Notes: generated by a model not told the origin, from the letters alone. Shown: positions 9,477-17,645, numbered from the stretch's first letter. The stretch is DNA of 64,000 bases from CAZKCI01 sp964584165 (GCA_964584165.1 CAZOYW010000003.1:1-64000), one strand, 5' to 3'. Numbers and translations are program-made.

Positions 9477-10108
9477 AGCGATCGCTCCCGATAACGGCGC
9501 TGGCCCTGCTCTTCGCCGCCGCCGCGCCGGCGGCGGAAAAGCCGCCCTCCCCGACCGTGGCCCTGGGCGGCGGCGGCTACATCCGCTATCTCCACCTCGA
9601 CCTCTCCCGCTGGGAGAACCCCCGCGGCCGCTCCCTGCCCCAGCGGGATCTGGCGGTCTGCGGGGGGAGGGTATGCGCCAGCGGCCCGATCGGTCCCGAT
9701 TCGCTGCGCTGGCGGCTGGGCGCCTTCCTCGATTGGGGGTCGGTGGGGAGCTATGACGACGACTGGGACGAGGAACTGAACGAGCTCCAGCTTGCGCTGG
9801 CGGGCGTCGGCCTCACCAGCGGCGTCTCCTGGGCGCCCGGGCCGGTGGGGGCGAGCGCCGAGCTCAACCTCGGCGGGGACTGGATACTGACCGAATACAA
9901 GCGGGCGGAGTTGGACAACGACTGGGACGTCTATGAACGGCGGGACACCGCGCTCTTTCGTCTGGAACCGATCCTTTCCCTGGACGTCCGCCTGAGCTCG
10001 ATCTTCGTCCTCCGCCTCCACGGGGGCTGGTCGTTTCTCTGGGGGCAGGGCGAGCAGGTCGGGGGGTTCACGGGAGGGGTGGCGGCCGACTTCGGGGCGT
10101 GGATGTAG
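9473..10108 (+). CDS. Predicted outer-membrane beta-barrel protein
   Basis: A 211-residue protein with a cleavable signal peptide (cut near AAA-PAAEK, residue 20) and a mature part of alternating polar/aromatic strands, ending in an aromatic-rich stretch (GGVAADFGAWM) as expected for a small outer-membrane barrel. It starts with GTG, overlapping the preceding TGA by four bases, with AAGGAGGG as ribosome site. It has no recognised family name. Confidence 0.6.
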   Translation: MKRSLPITALALLFAAAAPAAEKPPSPTVALGGGGYIRYLHLDLSRWENPRGRSLPQRDLAVCGGRVCASGPIGPDSLRWRLGAFLDWGSVGSYDDDWDEELNELQLALAGVGLTSGVSWAPGPVGASAELNLGGDWILTEYKRAELDNDWDVYERRDTALFRLEPILSLDVRLSSIFVLRLHGGWSFLWGQGEQVGGFTGGVAADFGAWM

Positions 10109-10205
10109 CACTACGAATTACGCAGATGGGCTTGGGCTCGCTTCTAAACCGCGAATCGGCTGGGGGCGGTATCGGTCTCCGTCCGATCGGGCCGCTTACA
10201 TCGAG

Positions 10206-10676
10206 TCAATGGATGTCGAGCTGGAGGGCGAGGCGGAAGAGGTAGGGAAAGCCGAGCTTGAGCATCACCTGCTCGTATTGCTTGAGCGCCTGGCTCCGCC
10301 TCCCCCTCTCGGCGTAGGCCCGGGCCAGCCAGTAGTGGACCTTCGGCTGGGGAAAATCGAGGCGGATGGCGTCCTCGAACTCGGCGATCGCCTCGTCCAG
10401 GCGCCGCTCGCGGTAGGCGTAGTAGCCGAGCACGAAAGCCGCCTCGGCGTCGGAGGGGTCGGCTTGGCGCCGCGCGCGGAATTCCTTCACCGCCTCCGGC
10501 GGTATCTTCTTCCAGCCCAGGCGGTAGGCCACCTCCTTGGCGTCCATCCGCCGGGGGACGAAGAAGAGGTAGCCGAAGAAGGAGACGGGGGGGGAGCGGT
10601 AGGCCCAGGTCAGGACGGCGGCATTGAGGACGGCCGCCGCGATGACGAGCAGGGCGACCCGGGAGAGCGTTTTCAT
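10206..10676 (-). CDS. Membrane-anchored TPR protein
   Basis: A 156-residue protein with one N-terminal membrane segment (about 5-25) followed by tetratricopeptide-type helices: AAFVLGYYAYRERRLDEAIAEF (about 80-101) and VHYWLARAYAERGRRSQALKQY (about 112-133). TPRs mediate protein contacts; the partner is unknown. It is divergent from the rubrerythrin-like gene with only 29 bp between them. There is no Shine-Dalgarno in front of this ATG, and a TAGAAT box ends six bases before it. Confidence 0.75.
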   Translation of the reverse strand: MKTLSRVALLVIAAAVLNAAVLTWAYRSPPVSFFGYLFFVPRRMDAKEVAYRLGWKKIPPEAVKEFRARRQADPSDAEAAFVLGYYAYRERRLDEAIAEFEDAIRLDFPQPKVHYWLARAYAERGRRSQALKQYEQVMLKLGFPYLFRLALQLDIH

Positions 10677-10682
10677 TGCGAT

Positions 10683-10688
10683 ATTCTA
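10683..10688 (-). promoter_or_regulatory. -10 box for TPR gene, predicting a leaderless mRNA
   Basis: Read on the minus strand, TAGAAT is followed by six bases and then the ATG, so transcription should begin at or next to the start codon. There is no GGAGG. A -35 box is not obvious. Confidence 0.5.
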
Positions 10689-10705
10689 TCCGGAGGAGAC
10701 GAGAC

Positions 10706-11185
10706 ATGGCAAACCTCTTCAGCGTTGCCGAGATCGCGGACATCGGGATCGAGAAGGAGAAGAAGCGGAGGGATTTCTACGGCGCGGTGGCCGCCCGGTC
10801 GAAAGATCCGGCCGTGCGGGACCTCTTCGCGCGGCTGAAGGGGTGGGAGGATGAGCACGTTCGCGCCTTCTCAGCCCTCCGGGGTTCCCTGGACGAGCGG
10901 GAGTCGGTCGACTCCTATCCGGGGGAGCTCGCCTCCTACATGCGGGCGCTCGTCGAAGACCAGCTCTACCGCGACCTTTCCCCCGCGGCGGCGGCGGAGC
11001 GGGTTCGATCGCCCGGGGAGGCGGTGGAGATGGGGATCGGCTTCGAGAAGGACGCGATCGTTTTCTTCGAGGGGCTTTCCGGCTTCCTCGCCCCCGACCA
11101 GCGGGCGGTCGTCGAGCGCCTGATCCGGGAGGAGAAAGGGCATCTCGTCCAGCTCTCCCGCCTGCGGGAGTCCCTGGAGAAGTGA
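10706..11185 (+). CDS. Rubrerythrin/ferritin-like diiron protein
   Basis: A 159-residue four-helix protein. It has the paired diiron pattern E...ExxH...E...ExxH: IEKEKKRRDFY (about 13-23), WEDEHVRAF (about 45-53), FEKDAIVFF (about 111-119) and EEKGHLVQL (about 140-148). There is no C-terminal rubredoxin domain, so it is a ferritin-like or short rubrerythrin relative, probably for peroxide or iron handling in an anaerobe. The start at 10706 has CGGAGGAG upstream; an in-frame ATG at 10676 would overlap the divergent gene's start. Confidence 0.82.
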   Translation: MANLFSVAEIADIGIEKEKKRRDFYGAVAARSKDPAVRDLFARLKGWEDEHVRAFSALRGSLDERESVDSYPGELASYMRALVEDQLYRDLSPAAAAERVRSPGEAVEMGIGFEKDAIVFFEGLSGFLAPDQRAVVERLIREEKGHLVQLSRLRESLEK

Positions 11186-11262
11186 CTGGGGAAAGGTGAG
11201 CAGTGACTGCGAATAAAGTGGTCAGTCATCAATAGCTGTTTCGCTTCTTCTGCTTTTTATAT

Positions 11263-11335
11263 TTTTGTGGGAGGGGCGTCTCGCCCCGATCCGAGACAAC
11301 CTGGATCGCGGCGGGACGCCGCTCCCACGCGAAAA
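11263..11335. repeat. GTGGGAGGGGC-type inverted dispersed repeat
   Basis: GTGGGAGGGGCGTC near 11268 pairs imperfectly with GGGACGCCGCTCCCAC near 11311-11326. Related elements occur at 20685-20700, 60997-61045, 62636-62700 and 62757-62780. The sequence lies directly upstream of the M48 protease gene. Confidence 0.7.
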
Positions 11336-11356
11336 ATCGCGCCGGGATGAAATAGC

Positions 11357-12181
11357 TTGAGCGTCCGAATGCCAACGCTGGTTTTCATCGTTCGATTCGT
11401 GCGGCCGATCGTCCTCTGCTCGCTCCTCGCCGGCTGCGCCACGGTCCCCTATACCGGCCGCTCCCAGCTCAACCTTCTCCCCGACGACGAGATGCTCTCG
11501 ATGAGCCTTAAGTCCTACCGGGAGGTCCTCTCCGAGTCGACGATCTCCGGCGACGCCGCGGCCACGGCGGAGCTCGAAGCGGTGGGAAGGCGGATCGCCG
11601 CGGCGGCGGAGGAGTTCATGCGGGAGCAGGGGCAGGGCGACCAGGCCGGATCCTACCAGTGGGAGTTCACCCTGATCGAAGATGAGGAAGCCAACGCCTG
11701 GTGCATGCCGGGGGGGAAGATCGCCTTCTACACCGGCATCCTGCCCTACACCCGGGACGCCGACGGGATGGCGGTGGTCATGGGCCACGAGGTGGCCCAC
11801 GCGGTAGCCCGCCACGGCAACGAGCGGATGAGCCAGGCGCTTCTCGCCGAGCTCGGCGCCGTGGCCTTAAGCGAGGCGCTCCAGGAGGAGCCGGAGGAGA
11901 CCCGCGATCTCTGGCTCGCCGCCTACGGCCTGGGGGCGGAGTTCGGCCTGCTCATGCCCTACAGCCGCTCACATGAATATGAAGCGGACAAGATCGGCCT
12001 CCTCATCACCGCCAAGGCCGGTTACGACCCCCGGGCGGCGATCCCCTTCTGGCGGAGAATGATGGCGGAGGAGGACGGGGGTTCCCTGCCCGCCTTCCTC
12101 TCCACCCACCCCGCCACCGAGGCCCGGATCGCGGAGATCGAGCGGATGATTCCAGAGGCGATGGCGTACGGGGGGAGATAA
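11357..12181 (+). CDS. M48-family zinc metalloprotease, lipoprotein
   Basis: A 274-residue predicted lipoprotein: a signal segment ends in a good lipobox, LLAGC (about residues 23-27). The peptidase site is VMGHEVAHAVARH (about 143-155, HExxH), and the third zinc ligand is probably the glutamate of HEYEADKIGL (about 205-214). This is the BepA/LoiP/YcaL type of envelope quality-control protease, acting in the periplasm. The start is uncertain: TTG at 11357 has GGGAT upstream, while ATG at 11369 keeps the whole lipobox and is equally plausible. Confidence 0.85.
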   Translation: MSVRMPTLVFIVRFVRPIVLCSLLAGCATVPYTGRSQLNLLPDDEMLSMSLKSYREVLSESTISGDAAATAELEAVGRRIAAAAEEFMREQGQGDQAGSYQWEFTLIEDEEANAWCMPGGKIAFYTGILPYTRDADGMAVVMGHEVAHAVARHGNERMSQALLAELGAVALSEALQEEPEETRDLWLAAYGLGAEFGLLMPYSRSHEYEADKIGLLITAKAGYDPRAAIPFWRRMMAEEDGGSLPAFLSTHPATEARIAEIERMIPEAMAYGGR

Positions 12182-12182
12182 G

Positions 12183-12300
12183 GGAACAAAGGTTCAAGGC
12201 TCAAGGGATCAAAGTTTCAAGGGTTAAAAATTCAAAGGACGTCCGCCGCGGCTCTGTCCTTGATCCTTTGAGCTTTTAAACTTTTGATCTTCCGCTCTTT
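12183..12300. repeat. A/T-rich imperfect inverted repeat
   Basis: Repeats of the type CAAGG(G)ATCAAAG on the left face inverted copies (CTTTGAGC, CTTTTGATC) on the right, with internal 8-10-bp periodicity. It may terminate the M48 transcript; no copy of this exact family was seen elsewhere in the window. Confidence 0.5.
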
Positions 12301-12318
12301 CGCTCAGCCACTTTCCCC

Positions 12319-12346
12319 TTGCGTTCCGGAGGCGGATACCTATTAT
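12319..12346 (+). promoter_or_regulatory. Sigma70-like promoter of desulforedoxin-domain gene
   Basis: TTGCGT (12319-12324) and TATTAT (12341-12346) are separated by 16 bp. Transcription would begin near 12353, leaving a leader of about 50 nt that carries AAAAGGAGG before the ATG. Confidence 0.5.
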
Positions 12347-12401
12347 TGTCCCCCCCCGCCCCCCCGCTCAGAGGGGACGGCGAAGAAAAGGAGGAACAAC
12401 C

Positions 12402-12680
12402 ATGACTAAGCTGAGCAAGGGAAACCTCGTGGCCTGCGAAACCTGCGGGCTGAAGATGGTGGTCGTCGCGGCCTGCGCCGAGGGCGAGTGCGAGCTCGTC
12501 TGCTGCGGAAAGCCGATGACGGCCGCCTCGGCCGCGGCGCCTTCCGGGGAGTGGACCCAGTTCGCCCCCTCCGGCGCCCAGGACTGGCAGAAGTTCGCCG
12601 CCGCGAAGGGCTCCGAGGACTGGAAGAAGCACGCCGAAGCCGCGGCCCCGAAGGAAGGCAAGAAGCGCGGCAAGAAGTAG
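12402..12680 (+). CDS. Desulforedoxin-domain small protein
   Basis: A 92-residue protein. Residues 9-39 match the desulforedoxin / desulfoferrodoxin N-terminal fold: LVACETCGLKM and ELVCCGKPM give Cys12, Cys15, Cys34 and Cys35 for one FeS4 centre, and two further cysteines (25, 30) lie between. The rest is not the catalytic desulfoferrodoxin domain but a short Trp-spaced tail (GEWTQFA, QDWQKFA, EDWKKHA) ending in Lys/Arg. It is likely a redox or oxidative-stress protein of anaerobes. It has its own promoter, a strong ribosome site and a strong terminator. Confidence 0.78.
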   Translation: MTKLSKGNLVACETCGLKMVVVAACAEGECELVCCGKPMTAASAAAPSGEWTQFAPSGAQDWQKFAAAKGSEDWKKHAEAAAPKEGKKRGKK

Positions 12681-12685
12681 CCCGC

Positions 12686-12739
12686 ATCTTCCCGATAAAG
12701 AACCCCCGCCGTCCGGCGGGGGTTTTTTATCGGGAAGAT
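12686..12739 (+). terminator. Rho-independent terminator
   Basis: An inverted repeat with 25-nt arms (12686-12710 and 12715-12739) and a GTCC loop. The GC core CCCCCGCC/GGCGGGGG is followed at once by TTTTTT, the textbook arrangement. It starts five bases after the stop codon. Confidence 0.93.
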
Positions 12740-12742
12740 GGA

Positions 12743-12770
12743 TTGCTCGCTCTCTGATACTATATACAAT
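12743..12770 (+). promoter_or_regulatory. Promoter abutting lepA
   Basis: The stretch GATACTATATACAAT ends two bases before the lepA ATG, and TTGCTC lies at 12743-12748. Any -10 chosen here (GATACT, TATACA or TACAAT) puts the transcript start within a few bases of the ATG. No Shine-Dalgarno is present, so lepA is probably translated from a leaderless mRNA. Confidence 0.5.
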
Positions 12771-12771
12771 T

Positions 12772-14571
12772 ATGGCTCTGAATCAGCGCATCCGCAACTT
12801 CTGCGTCGTCGCCCACATCGACCACGGCAAGTCCACCCTGGCCGACCGCTTCCTCCAGGCCACCGGCGCCATCCCGGACCGCCAGTTCCGCGACCAGGTC
12901 CTGGACGATATGGACCTGGAGCGGGAGCGGGGGATCACGATCAAATCCCACCCGGTCCAGATGCGCTACCGCTCGGCCGACGGGAACGACTACGTCCTCA
13001 ACCTGATCGACACCCCCGGCCACGTCGATTTCTCCTACGAGGTCTCCCGCTCGCTCAAGGCCTGCGAGGGGGCCGTTCTCCTGGTCGATGCCGCCCAGGG
13101 GGTGCAGGCCCAGACGGTCGCCAACTTCCACCTCGCCCTGGAGGGGAACCTCGAGATCATCCCGGTCCTGAACAAGATCGAGCTCCCCAACGCCGACGTC
13201 CCCCAGTGCCTGAAGGAGCTCGAGGACCTGGCTGGCTTCTCGCCGGAGGAGGTCCTCCTGGTCAGCGCCAAGGAGGGGAGGGGGGTCAGGGAGCTTTTGG
13301 AGACGGTGATCAGGCGGGTCCCGCCCCCCGGGGGCGACCCGGTGGAGCCATTAAGGGCGCTGATCTTCGACTCCGTCTACGACCACTTCCGGGGGGTGGT
13401 GATCTACGTCCGCCTCTTCGGGGGAAGGCTCAAGGCCGGGGAGAAGATCCGGCTCATGAACTCCGGCCGGGAGTTCGAGGTTTCGGAGGTCGGCGTCTTC
13501 CACCCCGAGATGACGGCGGCGCCGGAGCTTTCGGCCGGCGGGGTGGGCTACCTCATCGCCGGGATCAAGGACCCCGCCGACGTCCGGATCGGGGACACGA
13601 TCACCGCCGTCGCCTCTCCCGCCCGGGAGCCGCTCCCCGGGTTCCAGACGCTCCAGCCCGTGGTTTTCTCCGGCCTCTATCCGGTCAACGCCGCCGATTT
13701 CGACGAGCTCAAAGCGGCCCTGGCCAAGCTTCACCTCAACGACCCTTCCTTCGTCTATCAGCCGGAGTCTTCCACCGCGCTCGGCCACGGCTTCCGGGCC
13801 GGCTTCCTCGGCCTCCTCCACATGGACATCGTGCAGGAGCGTTTGCAGCGGGAATACAACCTCGACCTGGTGATGACCCACCCCAGCGTGATCTACCAGG
13901 TGGTCCTGCGCGAAGGGAAGGAATTCTTCCTCGACAACCCGATGGCCTTCCCCGCCCGCAACCAGATCCAGGAGGTCCGGGAGCCCTTCATCCGCGCCCG
14001 GGTGATCACCCCCTCCGAGCACATCGGGGCGATCATGCAGATCGCGCTGGACCGCCGGGGCTTTTGCGTCTCCACCGAGTCTTTGGGGACGAAGGCGGTG
14101 ATGATGACCTTCGAGCTCCCCCTGAACGAGGTGGTGGTCGACTTCTTCGACCTGATCAAGTCGGCCACCCACGGCTACGGATCGCTCGACTACGAGCCGA
14201 TCGGCTACCGCCCCTCCGACCTGGTCAAGCTGGAGATCCTCCTCAACGGCGAGCCGGTGGACGCCTTCGCCTGCCTGGTTCACCAGGAGAAGGCGCGGGA
14301 GCGGGGGGGGAAGCTCGCCGAGCGGCTCAAGGACGTCATCCCGCGCCACCAGTTCCAGATCGCCGTCCAGGCCGCCGCCGACGGGAAGATCATCGCCCGG
14401 GAAACGATCAAGGCCTTCCGGAAGGACGTGACCGGCTACCTCTACGGGGGCGACCGCACCCGCAAGGACAAGCTCCTGAACAAGCAGAAGGAAGGGAAGA
14501 AGCGGATGAAGATGGTGGGGAAGGTCAACCTGCCGCAGAAGGCTTTTATCGAGGTTCTTCACCTCGACTGA
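12772..14571 (+). CDS. lepA: Elongation factor 4 (LepA), ribosome back-translocase GTPase
   Basis: 599 residues, the normal length. GTPase motifs: AHIDHGKST (G1, about 14-22), RERGITI (G2 region), DTPGHVDF (G3, about 79-86) and NKIE (G4). The C-terminal LepA-specific domain ends in RKDKLLNKQKEGKKRMK (about 563-579) and LPQKAFIEVL. It acts on stalled or mis-translocated ribosomes under stress. Convergent with the zinc-ribbon/PTS gene. Its 3' end is part of a long hairpin. Confidence 0.97.
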   Translation: MALNQRIRNFCVVAHIDHGKSTLADRFLQATGAIPDRQFRDQVLDDMDLERERGITIKSHPVQMRYRSADGNDYVLNLIDTPGHVDFSYEVSRSLKACEGAVLLVDAAQGVQAQTVANFHLALEGNLEIIPVLNKIELPNADVPQCLKELEDLAGFSPEEVLLVSAKEGRGVRELLETVIRRVPPPGGDPVEPLRALIFDSVYDHFRGVVIYVRLFGGRLKAGEKIRLMNSGREFEVSEVGVFHPEMTAAPELSAGGVGYLIAGIKDPADVRIGDTITAVASPAREPLPGFQTLQPVVFSGLYPVNAADFDELKAALAKLHLNDPSFVYQPESSTALGHGFRAGFLGLLHMDIVQERLQREYNLDLVMTHPSVIYQVVLREGKEFFLDNPMAFPARNQIQEVREPFIRARVITPSEHIGAIMQIALDRRGFCVSTESLGTKAVMMTFELPLNEVVVDFFDLIKSATHGYGSLDYEPIGYRPSDLVKLEILLNGEPVDAFACLVHQEKARERGGKLAERLKDVIPRHQFQIAVQAAADGKIIARETIKAFRKDVTGYLYGGDRTRKDKLLNKQKEGKKRMKMVGKVNLPQKAFIEVLHLD

Positions 14572-14597
14572 GGCGTTCCGCCTCAGTCGAGGTGAAG
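14557..14597 (+). terminator. Stop-codon-spanning hairpin at lepA 3' end
   Basis: A perfect 18-bp inverted repeat (14557-14574 / 14580-14597) with loop GTTCC. The left arm contains the last four lepA codons and its TGA. There is no T-run after it. Confidence 0.8.
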
Positions 14598-14696
14598 AAG
14601 GTTGATCACGGGCAAAATTTTACCCTTAGGAGGGAGCGCTCGGTGTCGCGGGAGAACTTCGGGAATCGGGGAAAGCACCCCGACTGGGATCAAACC

Positions 14697-14739
14697 AAAA
14701 TACATCCGGTAAGGCGGAACGCCTTACCGGATGTATTTT
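14697..14739 (-). terminator. Stop-codon-spanning hairpin at 3' end of PTS-like gene
   Basis: A perfect 19-bp inverted repeat (14697-14715 / 14721-14739); the loop is GTTCC on the sense (minus) strand, identical to the lepA hairpin loop. It includes the TAA stop (14724-14726) and ends in TTTT, so it can work on either strand. Confidence 0.85.
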
Positions 14740-15560
14740 GAAGTGAGCTTCTTGATCGTCTTCCAGAGGACGGCGGGGTCATCGCAGGCGAGGAGGGCGG
14801 CGCGGGCCTCGGCGTTCTGGAAGGTTTCGACCAGCCCGGCCAGGAGCTTGAGGTAGAAGGCGCTCGAGGAGATCGGGATGACGATGAAGAAGAAGATCTT
14901 GGTCAGGCGGTTCTTGGCCGCGCCGAACTTGATCCCCTTCGGCTTGAGGCCGAGGGCCAGCGTGAGGCAGCCGGCGTCCACCCCCCGGACGTGAGGGAAG
15001 GCCAGCCCGTGGTCCATGGCGGTGGTCATGATCGCCTCGCGCTTCAAGGCCTTGTCGATCAGGATCTGGGGGTCGGGGAAGTAGAGCTGATCGGAGATGA
15101 GATGGGCGATCTCCTTGATGGTCCCGGGGCCGTCCTCGGCCTGGAGGCGGGTGAGCATCAGCTTTTCGGAGGAGAACTTCTCGATCCCCAGGCGGGGGAG
15201 TTTGTGCTGGAGGATGGGGTCGTGGAGGGTGAGCTTGTGGCCCTGGTAGGGGTAGAGGTAACGGGCGCAGTTCGGGCACTGGTAGATGGAGTCGAAGTGG
15301 AGAAGCTCGGCGCTTAACGAGGTGGGAAGGTTGATTCCGCAGCCGTAGCAGGTCTGGTTGACCACGGGAGCGATAGCGGGGGGGTCGCGGCGCTGGAGCT
15401 GCTGGAAGTAGCCCGCGATCTCGGGGGGGAGCTGCCGGGAGAGGTTTTCGATCGCCTGTTCGAGTTCCTTGAGCTGTTCCTCCTCGCCCGCCACCTTGTG
15501 CTCCTCCTGGGCGAAGTAGAGTTCCTGGAGCTGGATGAGCTCGTTGAGAAGCTTTTTCAT
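14724..15560 (-). CDS. Coiled-coil zinc-ribbon protein fused to PTS EIIA-type (nitrogen/fructose) domain
   Basis: A 278-residue two-part protein. Residues 1-55 are helical (LIQLQELYFAQEEH). CYGC (about 72-75) and CPNC (about 99-102) form a C4 zinc ribbon like those of the zf-RING_7 group. From about 120 to the end is a PTS EIIA type-2 domain with the phosphoryl-accepting histidine in GLAFPHVRG. Such lone EIIA domains are regulatory rather than transporters. I start at ATG 15560; the open frame continues upstream only through dispersed repeats. It converges on lepA. Confidence 0.75.
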   Translation of the reverse strand: MKKLLNELIQLQELYFAQEEHKVAGEEEQLKELEQAIENLSRQLPPEIAGYFQQLQRRDPPAIAPVVNQTCYGCGINLPTSLSAELLHFDSIYQCPNCARYLYPYQGHKLTLHDPILQHKLPRLGIEKFSSEKLMLTRLQAEDGPGTIKEIAHLISDQLYFPDPQILIDKALKREAIMTTAMDHGLAFPHVRGVDAGCLTLALGLKPKGIKFGAAKNRLTKIFFFIVIPISSSAFYLKLLAGLVETFQNAEARAALLACDDPAVLWKTIKKLTSKYIR

Positions 15561-15794
15561 GCTGCGTCTGGCATCGCTCCTTTCCGTCGTGGGTTGGTCC
15601 GATCTCCTTACTATACTGCGGATTCCGCTGATAGCATAGATGTTTTCCGCGTCGGATGCAGGCCGGTTCTCCGCCTCCGCCCTGGGCGCGCCCTGTAGGC
15701 CGGTTCTCCGCCTCCGCCCTTTCGGGCTAGGGCGGACAGGTGCGAACCGCCGGGCCAGACCGGAAATGGCGTCGCGAGGGGTGGCCGAAACGGA
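15561..15794. repeat. Intergenic dispersed repeat, GCCGGTTCTCCGCC type
   Basis: Two direct copies of a block reading AGGCCGGTTCTCCGCCTCCG (near 15659 and 15697) surround GGGCGCGCCCTG, followed by AGGGCGGACAGGTGCGAACC. This is the inverted counterpart of the block near 7430-7500. A TATACT box follows at 15795-15800, about 28 bp before the GTG of the next gene. Confidence 0.6.
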
Positions 15795-15800
15795 TATACT
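15795..15800 (+). promoter_or_regulatory. -10 box (TATACT) of AsmA-like gene
   Basis: GGATATACT resembles the boxes before rpe and other genes here. It predicts a leader of about 20 nt without a clear Shine-Dalgarno before the GTG. Confidence 0.4.
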
Positions 15801-15828
15801 GGTCTCATCGTCCGCCCGGGATAACGAC

Positions 15829-17643
15829 GTGAAAAACGGCAAGACCTTCAGGATCCTTCTCATCGCCGTCCCCCTCGCGGCAGCGCTTCTCGCGGGAGGC
15901 GGGATCTTCTTTCTCAACCGCTATCTCAACTCCTCGGGCTTCCGGGAGTTCGTCCGAAACGAAGCCCGGGAGAAAGCGGGGGTCGATCTGGCGCTGGAGG
16001 GACTCAGCGTCGACCTCTTCCGGGGAGCGGTCGCCCGGAACGTCGCCCTCGCCGCCTCGGAGCCGGGCCAGCCCCCGGTCCTGGAGGCGGGCGAGATCGA
16101 GTTCTCCTGCCGGTGGGGCGATCTTCTCAAGAAGAAGGTGGCGATCGACGAGGTCCGCGTCGTCCGCCCCAAGCTCCGGTTGGGAGGGACCCATCCGCTG
16201 GGCGGTCTCCTTCCCCCGCCTTCGGGAGAGAGCGGGAGGAAAGGCGGGAAGCGGGGGAAGAAGGTTGCCGGCGAGGAGGCGGGGGAAGGATGGATCGCCT
16301 CGGTCTCCTCCCTCCGCGTCTCGGAGGGGTCGGTGGAGATCGCCACCGGGACCGCCTTCGACCCGGTCGAGGCGGAGGGGATCGACGCCGCTCTTAGCTT
16401 CCCCGCGCCGGGGAAGGCGGAGGCGGCGCTTACCGTCGCCTCCGCCGGCTGGGGGCGGCGGGAGGTGCTGAAAAACGGCCGGGCGGAAGCGACCTTCAGC
16501 GGGCTCGACCCCGATTCCTTCGCCGGAGAGGCGGCGGTCAAGGGCTCGGGGCTGATCGCCGACCCCTTCGCCCCGGAACGGGAGGCGGAGAAGGCCGAGT
16601 TCTCCTTGCGCGCCTCCGCCCGCGAGGGCTCGGCCCGGATCGAAGACTTCCGGGCGATCCTGGCCGGAGCGGAGGTGAGCGGCCGCCTCTCCGCCTCTCT
16701 CCAAGGCCGGGAACTCCGGGCCGAAGGGGAGGCGGCCTTCGCCGGCTCCGACGTCGGCGAGGTTCTGCGGCGGATTTTCCTGGTCGAGAAACCGCCGGTG
16801 CGCGGGGAGGTAAGGGGCGATTTCGCCGTCTCCGGGCCCGTCATGGCCGGCGCGGTCCCCCTCCCCGATTTCCGGGGGAAGGTCGAGAGCTCCGCGCTGG
16901 CCTTTCCCGCTTTCGGCGTCGCCCGGGAGATCGTCGTCCCCCTCCGGTCCAAGGCGGGGAAGGTCTCGGCCGAGGAGGCGACTGCCCAGATCGCCGGCGG
17001 TTCTCTGATCATGAGCGCGGAGGCGGACCTCTCCGCCCTCGGCCCCTCGCCCTTCCGGGCCTCCTTCCAGGCCGACGCGATCGACCTCGACCGCCTTTTC
17101 CGGGAGTCGCCTTATTCCCATCGACCCGCCTGGAGACGGTTCCGCTGCGCCGGCTCGCTCTCGGCGTGGGGTAAGCTCTCCGGGGATTCGACCGGCCTGG
17201 CGACGATCGAGGGGAAGGGAAAGGGCGTCATCACCGGTGGGGCGGTCTCCGGCTATCCCATCCCGTCCGCTCTCGCTGAGGTCATCGGCGGCGCGGCGGA
17301 GGCGTTCGAGTTTGAGAAGGCGGAAGGGGATTTCTCCTGCCGGGAGGGGACGGTTACGATCAAGGAAGCGACGGTCCATACCTCCGGGATGAAGATCGTC
17401 GCCCGCGGGACGGTCGGCCTGACCGGGCGGAGCGAGCTCGACCTCCGCGTCGCCCTCCTCTATCCGCCGGAACTGGCGGAGGAACAGCCCAAGGCTTTGC
17501 GCCTCGCCCTGCGGCCGATGCCGGGCGAGAAGGGGATGCTCGGGATCGAGTTCCGAGTCTTCGGCCCGTCCGACCGCCCCGAGACCGACCTCCCCGAGGT
17601 GATGGCCCGGCGGGCGATCGGGGGGTTCCTGGGGGGGCATTAG
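15829..17643 (+). CDS. AsmA/DUF748-like envelope protein
   Basis: A 604-residue protein with one N-terminal membrane segment (about 7-29) and a long beta-rich periplasmic part: LEGLSVDLFRGAVARNVAL near the start and a C-terminal block with GTVGLTGRSELDLRVALLY (about 513-531), typical of AsmA-like, TamB-related lipid-handling proteins. GTG at 15829 is the chosen start; longer in-frame options run into dispersed repeats. The next gene downstream is an LpxL-type acyltransferase, in keeping with outer-membrane assembly. Confidence 0.65.
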   Translation: MKNGKTFRILLIAVPLAAALLAGGGIFFLNRYLNSSGFREFVRNEAREKAGVDLALEGLSVDLFRGAVARNVALAASEPGQPPVLEAGEIEFSCRWGDLLKKKVAIDEVRVVRPKLRLGGTHPLGGLLPPPSGESGRKGGKRGKKVAGEEAGEGWIASVSSLRVSEGSVEIATGTAFDPVEAEGIDAALSFPAPGKAEAALTVASAGWGRREVLKNGRAEATFSGLDPDSFAGEAAVKGSGLIADPFAPEREAEKAEFSLRASAREGSARIEDFRAILAGAEVSGRLSASLQGRELRAEGEAAFAGSDVGEVLRRIFLVEKPPVRGEVRGDFAVSGPVMAGAVPLPDFRGKVESSALAFPAFGVAREIVVPLRSKAGKVSAEEATAQIAGGSLIMSAEADLSALGPSPFRASFQADAIDLDRLFRESPYSHRPAWRRFRCAGSLSAWGKLSGDSTGLATIEGKGKGVITGGAVSGYPIPSALAEVIGGAAEAFEFEKAEGDFSCREGTVTIKEATVHTSGMKIVARGTVGLTGRSELDLRVALLYPPELAEEQPKALRLALRPMPGEKGMLGIEFRVFGPSDRPETDLPEVMARRAIGGFLGGH

Positions 17644-17645
17644 AA

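Noticed and set aside
11186..11356. tRNA or small-RNA gene in the gap before the M48 protease
   Set aside because: The fold seen is the dispersed GGGAGGGGC inverted repeat, found at several other sites; no cloverleaf could be drawn.
12738..14741. A 667-codon frame overlapping lepA in another frame
   Set aside because: Proline/arginine/glycine-rich out-of-frame reading of lepA.
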